A DNA stretch of 35,981 nt from Pyropia haitanensis (lineage: Eukaryota; Rhodophyta; Bangiophyceae; Bangiales; Bangiaceae). The notes beneath the pieces are model-generated. The model ran no database searches and was not told the origin of the DNA. It worked only from the letters and a program-made list of their open reading frames with translations. The translations under genes were made by a program, and so were the position numbers. Where the stretch lies: positions 1 to 35,981 of the forward strand of contig SDUX01000017.1 of the NCBI GenBank assembly GCA_008729055.1, in the 5' to 3' direction. The first letter of the stretch is position 1; each line of letters opens with the position of its first letter. This document shows, in pieces, positions 8,761-17,103 of this stretch.

Positions 8761-10400
8761 CCACAGTAACGCCGGTTCAGCCTATGAAACACTCTCGATC
8801 TTGTCACGTGTTTGGCCAGCGGGTGTACCAAAGCGGATTAGTTGTGGAAGATAGTCACGTTGCCAGAAACGCGCCACGTCGAGTCTTCCACTCGTGACTG
8901 CATGGCAGTTCCTCACATCCTGTCGGGTGAGAGTGCGACGGCAATTTTTTCTTTTTGAAACTTCGTATACGCACACATTCGCGTATCCGAAATACATATA
9001 CCCGTCATTCGCAAACCCAAGATACATCTACAGAGAACAACTTTGGACTGGACTACGCATACGCGTTTTGACCAGAGTGTCGCATGCAATACACATGCCT
9101 GAATATGATACGTATGGTAGGGCCTGGCAAGCACCGCCGTGACAGGGCGAACGCCAGGCACCTCCGCACCGGTCACTCGGGCGGGCGATCGCTCTCGCAG
9201 CGGCACAGTGGCGGGACACCTCGACATGACGTGCGCCCGGCCGCGAGCTCCACTGGGCCACCGGAGTGTCAATGGTCACGATGGGTATAGAACGAGGGAC
9301 GGAACGAGGCAAGCCACAGCCGCTCGTGCGGTCCGAGAAGGCAGCCTCTGGACAGCTGACGGAGGCGTCACACTGCCCGGGGCCACCAGATTCAAACGTA
9401 ACGCGACTGTTTGAATGCGCCCCTTCTTGGGCCCCAGGATTTGAGCTCGGCCCGCCAGCGGTCTGGGACTCCCTCTGCTGAGGGGGTTGAATGCAAAGAG
9501 CGAGTATCGGAATCAAGCCATTCAATCAATATCGCCCAGCCAATCGAATCGCCAGTCTCCAGGCACGCCAGTCTCCGGGCTGCCCTCTTCGGAAGGCCCA
9601 GAAGGGCCGGTGCGCCTTCGGCACGACATTCCGTGCCGATCCGACGTGCCGAAGGCCCCATATGGCCTCCAGAGGCGCTTAATCCAGACCGTGGAGGCAC
9701 TTTTACACTTCGTGCCGGCGGATGCGCACCGTTCCTTTACGCAAAGGGACCGACGTGTGGAAGGGGGAGTAGTTGATTCGACTTCCATGACCTTTCCGAG
9801 CCGTGCAAGTGCGGATCAAGCACGTGATGGATGCGGCGCTCTTTTTTATTTCCCTGGCCTTTAGGTCAGGGTACTATACACCACGAGAGGTCGTCAATAA
9901 GTTTTTTCGCGATCTCCGAGATCAGTGCACGTTGCGGGAGTACTTACCGGAGTCGTTCTTGCACTCGTTTGTCCCTCTTTAATGCTCCCTGAGACGCTCA
10001 GCGACGTTCCCCGCTGCTTTTTTTTTATACAGACATCGAGAGGGACACCCCTCCGAAAGACCTGCGCAGTTGGAAGACCTGGTCATGTCTCCATCGTCCG
10101 TACGGAAATAAAACGTGAGTTGTAGAGAAAAGAACGGTTGGAAAGGGTCGTGGACGCAGGTGCACGGTCTACGTGTGCGTGGGGTGGGGTCGGACCTGCA
10201 TTCACGACGTAAGTTTTTCGTAATTGTCTTCATGGCGCTCCAGGGGTGCATAGAGGCCGATTTTTTAAAGAATCAAACGGACGGTCGCGTCCACAGAGGA
10301 CCGGCGGCCTGCGGGAGTGTTTTTGAATGTTTGAAGCGCTGTGTCCCGATGGAAATGCAAGGACATGAGCCGGCTCCGCAGCACAGCGGATGAGGAGAGG
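8761..10400. other. Mostly non-coding, ordinary composition
   Basis: I see no supported gene apart from one short protein-like frame (9827-9981). The stretch has a degenerate ~30-bp direct repeat at 8978-9037 (ATTCGC-x-CC-AAATACAT and ATTCGC-x-CC-AGATACAT) and GC-rich hairpins at about 9590-9680 (for example CTTCGGCACG pairing with CGTGCCGAAG). These resemble the block to the left. Confidence 0.4.
9827..9981 (+). CDS. Short protein-like ORF, unknown
   Basis: This frame encodes 51 residues beginning MDAALFFISLAFRSGYYTPR and ending in SFVPL before TAA. It is open back to a TGA at 9788-9790. Unlike the surrounding frames it has normal protein composition: alternating hydrophobic and charged residues, with a helix-like segment REVVNKFFRDLRDQCTLREY. 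It could be an exon or a fragment. By position it could be an upstream exon of the KDZ transposase that starts about 3 kb to the right, but nothing in the sequence proves this. Confidence 0.25.
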
Positions 10401-10479
10401 CCGTGCTGGGGAGAGTGCGTGTCAGCCTGCTGGTGGCACATGACGGGGAGAGGGGCAGGCACCCGCCCCCGACCCCCCA

Positions 10480-10971
10480 TCACCACCTCCCTCCCCCCCC
10501 CCAACACCATTACCAGACTCTCCCCTCCCCCACCCCCGGCGCGTCCGGTCCCCCCGCCGTCTGACCGCCACCTCCCCCGGCGCGTGGGGGCGGCGGCGGC
10601 GGCGGCGCCCCCTCCCGGGCCGCCGCCCGCGGCGGGGCCCGCCTCGTTGACGGCCTACTCCGCTTCCCCGCCCCTGCGACCGGGCGACGACAGCGGCAAC
10701 AGCGGCGGCGGCGACGGCGGCGGTGGCGGCGGCGGCAGCGGCGGCGGCGGCCGCTCCTGGGTCAGTGGCGGCGGTCCCGCCGCCCCGCTCGCCGCTCCGC
10801 CAGTGGTGGTGGCGGCCGCCCGTGGACTTGGCGGGTCCGTCGCGGCCCCCTTGACCTCGTTGTTGCCGCCACTGCGCGCGGAACGGGGTCGAAAGTGCAG
10901 CGGGCGCTGCGGGTTCTCCCCATCGTCCTCTCCCCCCCGGACGCCGGTGCGCCCCGTCCCAGCGGGCGGTT

Positions 10972-11011
<40 letters not shown>

Positions 11012-12260
11012 GACGCCCCGCCGTCCGCGGCCGGTCTCGCCCGCGGCCGCGCCACGGGCGGGGTGGTGTGGGGCGGGCGGCGGTGGTGGCGGCAGCGGCG
11101 GCGGCGGCGACGCCCCCGACGGGCCTCCCCCCCTCACGCTGCCGCCGCCGCCGCTGTGGGCGCCTCGCCCGCCGCCGCCGCCGCCGCCAGCCGCGGCGGC
11201 CTTGCCCTGGGTGGGCCGCGGGTGGTGCCCCCCCTGCCCCGCGGCGGGCCCCGCCCACCTGGCGCCCACGCCGTCGCCCGCGGGGTGGCCCCCGGCGGCG
11301 GCGGTGGTGGCGCCGTGGCGGCTGCCTCTTGCAGCCGCGCCTCCCCCCCGGGTGGTGCGCGCGGTCGCGGTGGCGACGGCGGCGGCGGCGGCGGCGGCGG
11401 CCGTGGCGGCAGCGGCACGGCCCGCGGCGGGTCCACCCTCCCCACCCACCGCGCCGGGGCACCCCGCGGCCGCCGCGCCGCCGCCGCCCGCGTCGCGGCG
11501 CGCCGCGCCGCGGCTACTGACTTGGGTGCTCACGCGGTCGCCCCCCCCGTCGCTATCGCCGCTGCAGGCTCGCGCGTGGGGGGGGGGGACGGCGGAGGCG
11601 GCGGGGGGCGGAGGCGGCGGCGGCGCGCCCCCCGCCGGGGGGGGGGGGGGGGTAGGGGGGTTGCCGCGCCGCCGCGGGCGGCCCCGCCGTGGGCGGGGGG
11701 GCTCGCCGTCTCCGCGGGGTGGGAGGGGGGGGGGCGGCCGTGAAAGCGGGCCCGGCCCGTCCCGGCGGGTGCGGGGGGGAGGGGGCGGGGGGGGGCCGCC
11801 TGCTTTGCTGTTTGGGGGGGGGGGGGCGGGAGGGAGGACGGGGGGGACCCTGGGTGGAGCGCGCCGCGAGTAGGCGGGTGCGGGACCTGCCGGCGGCTTT
11901 GGCGGTGGTGGCGGCGGCGGGGGCGCTGGAGGGGGCGGACCACCTGTCTGTGGAGACCTCCCAGTGGGGGGGGGCGTACGGGGGGGGGGGGGGCAGGGGG
12001 GGGAACGGGGGGGGCACACGGTCCGGTGGGGGGTCTGGTGGGGGCGGCAACGGCGGACGAGGGCGGGGCAAGGGGGGGGGGGGGGGGGGGGGGGTGCAGG
12101 AACCACCGCTCCCCACGCTGTGGGGGGACGGGGGACTGGCGCGAGGGCCCGCCGGATGGCGTCGGGGTCCGGCCGGTCGGCGCCTCGCCCGGCCTTGGCG
12201 TCGCCGCCGTCGCCGGCGCGCCCGGGCCTCGCGGCCGCGGCGGGCGGTGGGGGCGGCGTG
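10480..12260. repeat. GC-rich low-complexity tract with G runs
   Basis: The tract consists of imperfect GGC/GCC triplet runs and poly-purine/poly-pyrimidine stretches. Long frames are open on both strands (plus 10341-11873, minus 10655-12106, minus 11553-12491) and translate to Gly, Ala, Pro or Arg runs with no domain, so I do not call them genes. Between about 11578 and 12095 the plus strand carries many G runs of 8 or more, including one of about 22 G near 12071-12093. The matching C runs are on the minus strand. Confidence 0.7.
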
Positions 12261-12261
12261 A

Positions 12262-13100
12262 ATGCGGGGACTCACCCAGTTGGACGTTCCTCTCCAAGGT
12301 ATCAGAGGAACAAGGGGTTGCCGGGCTCGTCTTCCAGCAGCCACATGGAGCGCAATTCCCGTCGTAGAGTCCAGACAGTTGGTACTGCAGTAAGCAGGCC
12401 AGGGTATTTTCGCGGACGCGCTTTCAGTTGTACTTTTCGTTGCCGCTGGTGTTGACCGCCCGCCCAGTTCGTCGCCAGGGGCGCCGGACACCCTGTTGGT
12501 ATCATGTCTGAGCGATCATTTCAAATCGAACATACATTGCAAGCGAGCAAACAATATACGCACGCCCATTCGACGCACTGGCAGGACCCGCCCGTTCGCG
12601 CAGACGGGCACGCGATTCGGCTTGTGACAATCGTGCTACCGAGACACGGCTGGATGCCTCATTTTCACTCATTCAATGGCCCAGCCCGGTCGCTCTCACG
12701 ATCAGATCGTTGCTTTTAGGACAATCGTGGTTGCGAGGCGAGCGGTCTTCCAGGGAAGGGTCCAGTTCGCGTTTACTGGACCAATTCTCATGGCGCATCT
12801 GTCGCATCCAATTCTCTGATTTCCGATCTGGTACTCTCTCGATCGCAACCTGGAGGATCGTCCCTTCCGATCTGGACCAGTTGTTTGCAGGCACTGTCTG
12901 CAGCCGTTAGTCACGTGTGATTCGTGACCGCGCGGTGTGGCCGCAGTGTGTGTCGCAACGTGGCCGAAGCGTCTCCACCGGTGCGATTGGTAGGGAAGGG
13001 GTGGCCCTCTCCCCGCCTGGTCGCCTCTGTTGTCTGTGTCGGGGGCGCTGCGTCTTGCTCCTCGCGCTTTTTGTCCCCCTCCATCGTCGGACCCCGCGTG
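12262..13100. other. No recognised gene upstream of the KDZ fragment
   Basis: Composition returns to normal. On the minus strand about 12302-12490 reads as plausible protein (VWTLRRELRSMWLLEDEPG) but matches nothing I know. Frame +1, which encodes the CxC5 cluster, is closed by stops at 12925 and 12991, so the KDZ coding part starts after 12993. Confidence 0.3.
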
Positions 13101-13104
13101 CACC

Positions 13105-13680
13105 ATGCAGATGCTGTTGCCTTCGGTTGGGCTTTTTTGCCCGCATGAGCCCTGCGCAGGTGAGCCTCTGCGGCCCCGGGACGTGCTGGACGTCCGCGTG
13201 CACACGGGTGCGGGTGAGGGTCCGGCGCAGACGCGGTCTTTGTACTGCCATTTGTGCTCCACGCTCTTTGGCTATGGGCAACGGACCTACACTGCCTCTT
13301 TTTTTCTGGCCCACCGGGCGGCATTGTCTCATGATGTTGCGCCGATGGGGGATGCAGATGTCGTGCGTTGTGGTCGTGTGCGTTTGCATTTTATAGAGGG
13401 CGGCCTGCTGCATGTGGCACAGCACCACTTTGTGGATGCCGTGCTCGCCCGTGAGTGGTTCGCGCACGCCTGTGTGTGTCGGGCATCCACGACCGGCCAA
13501 CACGAGGTGCGCGAGTGGTTGGCCAACCCTGGTGCCAGACTCGCTGGATGCCCTGACTTTGTGGGGGCGGTCGGCCACGTGGACTGGGATGATATCATAT
13601 GGACGGCTATTGTTTTTGTGACGGCCCTGTACTTTCAGGAGAGGCGGGGTCGTCGCGGGGACGTGTGGGTGTGTCTGTAA
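13105..13680 (+). CDS. KDZ transposase, N-terminal CxC5-like part
   Basis: This open part encodes a zinc-cluster segment like the CxC5 domain found at the N-terminus of KDZ (Kyakuja-Dileera-Zisupton) transposases. Visible features are MQMLLPSVGLFCPHEPC (C-x4-C preceded by an LLPSV block), about 30 residues later SLYCHLCSTLFGYGQRTY (C-x2-C followed by aromatic residues and Arg-Thr-Tyr), then a helical stretch LHVAQHHFVDAVLAREWF. The ATG at 13105 (CACCATG) is the first good start; the frame is open back to 12994, and an upstream exon is possible. The frame stops at 13678-13680. The next conserved KDZ block, the CxC6 cluster, appears only at 17131, beyond a Harbinger-like insertion, so this is the left half of an interrupted gene. 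The family call is from memory of the CxC5/CxC6/KDZ architecture. Confidence 0.5.
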   Translation: MQMLLPSVGLFCPHEPCAGEPLRPRDVLDVRVHTGAGEGPAQTRSLYCHLCSTLFGYGQRTYTASFFLAHRAALSHDVAPMGDADVVRCGRVRLHFIEGGLLHVAQHHFVDAVLAREWFAHACVCRASTTGQHEVREWLANPGARLAGCPDFVGAVGHVDWDDIIWTAIVFVTALYFQERRGRRGDVWVCL

Positions 13681-13851
13681 CGCTCTGCGGACCGCAGCCG
13701 CGTGAGGGAGAGCATTTTTGGTTTGTGTCGCCGTCTGTCCCTTCACTGGAAGACCGCCGGTTACTACCACTCCTCTCAGGCCCTTTCGCAGTTGCAAACG
13801 GCGTGACGGTATATACGCGTAACGCCGATCTGATTGGCTGTGCCCATCCCG

Positions 13852-13914
13852 ACGGTATACCGCGGTATAGACATACGCGGGTCGCCCGCGTATGTCTATA
13901 CCGCGGTATACCGT
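13852..13914. repeat. 63-bp perfect palindrome
   Basis: Two 30-bp arms (13852-13881 and 13885-13914) are exact reverse complements around the centre TCG. The arm starts ACGGTATACCGCGG and ends ACATACGCGGG. Its outer end, GACGGTATA, matches the first nine bases of the terminal inverted repeat 46 bp to the left, and its inner ACGCG also follows the terminal repeat. It would extrude as a cruciform in DNA or fold as a long hairpin in RNA. Confidence 0.9.
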
Positions 13915-14195
13915 GGCGTACACTGCAGAGATCAAGACTTGACGATCGAATTGAGACCCAGTTTGGACTTGCCAGAGACAACTCACAGGTTCGAGGGGTG
14001 TCGTTGGACAAAGTCCATTGGCGGGCAGAGGCGCCGGGAAGAAGACCCACAACATTGGACACGCACTGGCGGCAATGCAAAAGCGACCCCGCCCCCGGAA
14101 CCACTCGAGACGCCAACCCGCACATCCACACACACGCTTCCGGACCAGAGCCTCACGCCTTCTTCCTACCTATTGTTGCGTCGGATCGGACCAGT

Positions 14196-15555
14196 ATGGC
14201 TTCCCGTGTAACTGTTAAGCAGATGCGATCCGAACTGAAGCGTCGGGGGCTCCCCATTCACGGGACGAAGCAGATGCTCGCGGACCGGTGCCGACAGAAT
14301 GGGGTCTCGTGTGCTGGGCCGGCTATCACCAGGACGGATGGATCTACCTCGGGTGCTCGGTCGGGCGCTCTCCCTCCCCCGTCGAATCCTGGTTCCCCTG
14401 CGCCCGACGAGCCTCGCCCCTCCCCTCCTCGGCGCACACCCGCAGGACAGAGCGGAGCGCCAAGCGATCCTGACGCGACCGTCCCTGCTGCGGCAACCCC
14501 TGCACAAGTGTCTGCCGAGAGCGGTGGCACGGCAGCCATCCAACCGAGCCCAGACCGACAGCCTCCGTTTACCAAGCACGAGAGAGCGCGTCTCGCGCAT
14601 GTGATGTGCCATGGCGAGGTCGCTGCTGGTGTCATCGTGTCTCGCGGCCCGATGTCCCGCCAACAGGTGGACTCGAGGTCGAGTCGTACGGAGGTCTGGC
14701 CAGTGGTCGTGGCGGAGGTGTTCAACGGCCCAGAGGTCTTCACTGTTCCCGCCGCGTGCGCAGACGCAGCAATAGACCCCAACCTTCACACAGTTCGGCG
14801 CACGGGTCAGTTCTTGCGTGCAAAGTGGACAGAGGTATGTTCTCAGCGCGATCTATTTATCGGGCCCGCTTGAGTGCTGCGGTGAGGGTTGTATTGGAGG
14901 GATCTTTCTGCGCTTCTCCGCCGCCGTAGCGGTTGTCTGACGCCCCGGCATCATTTCATTCGTGTGTATCACTCTCTGTGTGCAGATTGCTTCTGGTTTT
15001 TGGCGCGTGCATAAGCGCTACTCCAGCTCAGGCCAGAACGATCCGAACTTGTGGTCAAACTTCTCGCAAGGGGACACGCTGTTGGACTATTTGTTCGTGT
15101 TGCTGAAAGACAAGGAGATTGTTCTGGAGCTCATGAACCCTGAAGTGGGGCCCGCGGGCGTAGAGGGCGACGTGCCTGGGCTGACCACGGTGGGAGCCGC
15201 GACCTCTCGAGCCAAGCGTAGGCGCCCGGTGGAGGCCGGAATTCAGTCGCTGATCGACAGCTCTGCCAGCATTGCAGCGTCGGCCGCAAAGCAAGCGCGC
15301 CTGGCAGAGCTCGTTGCTCTGTCCACTACCCTCAAGAATGCGCAGGACGCTGGCCTACCGTCTGGGATTGTTCTGGCCCTCACGACGCGATTGGAAAGTG
15401 CTCTGCAGTCCTCCGTCGGCCAAGAGCCTCTCGAGACTGCAGCGGAACCAGAGCCGGTCGCAGCGGTCGGCGGCGGCGGGCGTGGTCAAGATGATACTGC
15501 CGGCCCCGTGGCTGGCTCCTCTTTTGACCCATCCGTGGACGAGGAGGAGGCGTGA
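14196..15555 (+). CDS. SAP and Myb/SANT-like DNA-binding protein of the Harbinger element
   Basis: Two exons, 14196-14834 and 14986-15555, join in phase 0 to give 402 aa. Residues about 5-38 (VTVKQMRSELKRRGLPIHG, then KQMLADRCRQNG) are a SAP domain, a helix-extended-loop-helix DNA-binding fold. A Pro/Ser-rich linker follows. From about residue 125 the sequence resembles the Myb/SANT-like or trihelix partner proteins of Harbinger elements: WPVVVAEVFN, then across the splice junction LRAKWTE plus IASGFWRVHKRYSSSGQ, then LWSNFSQGD and LLDYLFVLL. A basic patch AKRRRPVE may be a nuclear signal. The tail is an Ala/Leu-rich helix and an acidic end. In studied Harbinger elements such a partner binds the ends and helps bring the transposase into the nucleus; that role is inferred here. 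The ATG at 14196 is preferred because it begins the SAP domain, although the frame is open further upstream through non-conserved sequence. Confidence 0.65.
14835..14985 (+). other. Spliceosomal intron, 151 bp
   Basis: The donor is GTATGT at 14835 and the acceptor TGTGTGCAG ends at 14985. A CTGAC at about 14937-14941 is a likely branch point. Removing it joins LRAKWTE to IASGFWRVHKRY in phase 0 and completes the Myb/SANT-like block, whereas reading on through the intron gives a stop at 14871-14873. Confidence 0.7.
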
Positions 15556-15711
15556 GGGTTTTTCAAGGGATTGCCTGTGTCGTTTAGAGAGCTGTTCATT
15601 CTGCGTCCGATTGTAATGCGAGGGCACCACGGTACACATGGGCTTCTTGAATGCGGTGGGCGGTGCACATGGCGCACGTAGGAAAAACAATGTCTTGTGC
15701 ACACACTTGAT

Positions 15712-16956
15712 TCAGTACATGGGAGGTACCCCCGGGCGCAGCAATCCAAGCTCTTCCACCCGACGAGTCATTTTCACCCTCAACAAGGAGCGCTCCCGGT
15801 CGCGACGTCGACCACGCTGGTCGGCACTCACGGTGTCGTTCGGCGCCAAGTAAACATTCCCTCCAGCGCGGTCGTTGGCGAACGGTGCCAAGCGGTCCGT
15901 ACCGCTCTCGGACTCGTCACAGCAATAGTTATGCAGACGAAAGCACGCTCGAATCAAAGCTGGCCGCTTCGAAAAGGGCACACGAAGAGGTCGCCAGAAG
16001 ACCCCCCACCGCCACACAAGCATCCCAAAAGCCTGCTCAATGTGAATACGGAGGGATGAGAGATGGAAGTTGTAAGAGTCCCGCCAGCGATCACCCCTGC
16101 CACCACCTGGCCACGGGACGGCCAATGCCTCGCTTGCAGCGTACGCATCGTCTGCCGCAATACAGTGGCCATCCCTAATCAGCGCCGCTGTTATGGGGTC
16201 CTCCGGCCTCAGGAGCGCCTGCCCGAGCAATGTACAAGAAAACGCCGTCGAGTCGTGAGAAGACCCAGGACTCATGCAGGACATCCATCGAAACTTGTAC
16301 GAAGCGTCACAAATGGCCTGCACATTGAAAGCGTAGAAGCCCTTCCGAGAGTAGTAGTCGGCCACGCACGTAACATCCGATGGTAGGGGCTGCTCCTGCT
16401 CAATCGCCACGCCATCGAGCGCTCCGATGACGTTGGAGAACGGGGAATTCCGCCCCGCTTGGAAGCCAGCAGCGTACGCGAGTCGACGAGTACTGTTCCC
16501 TACCTGGAAGTCCAGAGCCAGTGCAGAGGTAGAGTTAACAGCGTCCACGACCTCCCACACTGCGCGGTACAATGAGGCCGGGTGTACCCCAAACGCCGCG
16601 CAAATGTCCACGTAGCTACCGCCTCCCAAATAGCGCAGCGCCAAAGCAGTACGCGTCTCCGCAGAGAGGCCACGACGGGGCAAGAGAGGGCGCAAGAGTG
16701 CCACCAGGCCATCAAAGGCGCCATCGGACATGCGCATAGCGCGAGGGAATAGGGCGCCGTAGCGTGCCCGGACGTCGGAAAAGGGTACAGAAACAGATGT
16801 GTATTGAAAGGGGTCAGAGAACAAACCACGGTGGGCATGCAAGGCTCCAGCCACAGACGTCATGAACGCACCCGCCCGCCAGATAGGAGTGGAGTCCATG
16901 ATGCTGTAGGCGGCGATGTGAACGGGCTTTGGTGGCGCTCGAGCAGGGCGGACCAT
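15712..16956 (-). CDS. PIF/Harbinger-type DDE transposase
   Basis: This encodes 414 aa from the ATG at 16956 (an earlier GTG at 16962 is less likely). It belongs to the DDE superfamily endonuclease group of PIF/Harbinger and HARBI1 (Pfam DDE_Tnp_4 type). Residues about 100-141 (TALALRYLGGGSY, then AAFGVHPASLYRAVWEVVDA) form the helix-turn-helix before the catalytic core. Catalytic residues are D181 in NVIGALDGVAI, D235 in PGSSHDSTAF, and E307 in LRIHIEQAFGMLVWRWGVF. YYSRKGFYAFNVQAICD (201-217) is the usual block between them. Length and order match intact family members and there is no internal stop or frame change, so the copy looks potentially active. Such enzymes cut at the terminal repeats and integrate with 3-bp duplications. 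It converges on the SAP/Myb-like gene, which ends 156 bp away. Confidence 0.9.
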   Translation of the reverse strand: MVRPARAPPKPVHIAAYSIMDSTPIWRAGAFMTSVAGALHAHRGLFSDPFQYTSVSVPFSDVRARYGALFPRAMRMSDGAFDGLVALLRPLLPRRGLSAETRTALALRYLGGGSYVDICAAFGVHPASLYRAVWEVVDAVNSTSALALDFQVGNSTRRLAYAAGFQAGRNSPFSNVIGALDGVAIEQEQPLPSDVTCVADYYSRKGFYAFNVQAICDASYKFRWMSCMSPGSSHDSTAFSCTLLGQALLRPEDPITAALIRDGHCIAADDAYAASEALAVPWPGGGRGDRWRDSYNFHLSSLRIHIEQAFGMLVWRWGVFWRPLRVPFSKRPALIRACFRLHNYCCDESESGTDRLAPFANDRAGGNVYLAPNDTVSADQRGRRRDRERSLLRVKMTRRVEELGLLRPGVPPMY

Positions 16957-17103
16957 CTGCACACCCCACTCTTCAAGTCACACTCCAGTGTTTGTGATAC
17001 TTCAAAAAGAGTCATGTTAAGTTGTTCAAAACTTATGTATTTGGTATACCGACCGGACTCCCCTCTCCCGTTCCTTTCGCAGGTATATACCGTCGTCACA
17101 TGA

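Larger units (their letters stand above)
13805..17094. mobile_element. PIF/Harbinger-like two-gene DNA transposon
   Basis: Bounds are set by a 12-bp perfect inverted repeat, GACGGTATATAC at 13805-13816 and GTATATACCGTC at 17083-17094. Inside lie a SAP plus Myb/SANT-like protein gene (plus strand) and a DDE transposase of the Harbinger type (minus strand), facing each other with about 155 bp between their stops. Two genes, a transposase and a Myb-like partner, are typical of PIF/Harbinger elements. The flanks carry the CxC5 (left) and CxC6 (right) parts of a KDZ transposase, so the element seems to sit inside an older transposon. I could not find the 3-bp TWA target duplication expected of Harbinger, so the exact ends are provisional; the flanks do show GTGAC (13803) and GTCAC (17095) just outside or overlapping the repeat. 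Confidence 0.6.

Noticed and set aside
10341..12491. Long ORFs on both strands (510, 483 and 312 aa)
   Set aside because: They translate to Gly, Ala, Pro and Arg runs in overlapping frames with no domain; stops are rare simply because the DNA is GC-rich.
13599..14195. N-terminal extension of the SAP protein by about 199 residues
   Set aside because: The open frame upstream runs through the terminal inverted repeat and the 63-bp palindrome and looks non-conserved; the ATG at 14196 starts the SAP domain.
17071..17103. Splice acceptor CCTTTCGCAG ending at 17082 as the start of the CxC6 exon
   Set aside because: The frame that encodes CxC6 has a TGA at 17101-17103, so an exon starting at 17083 could not read into it.
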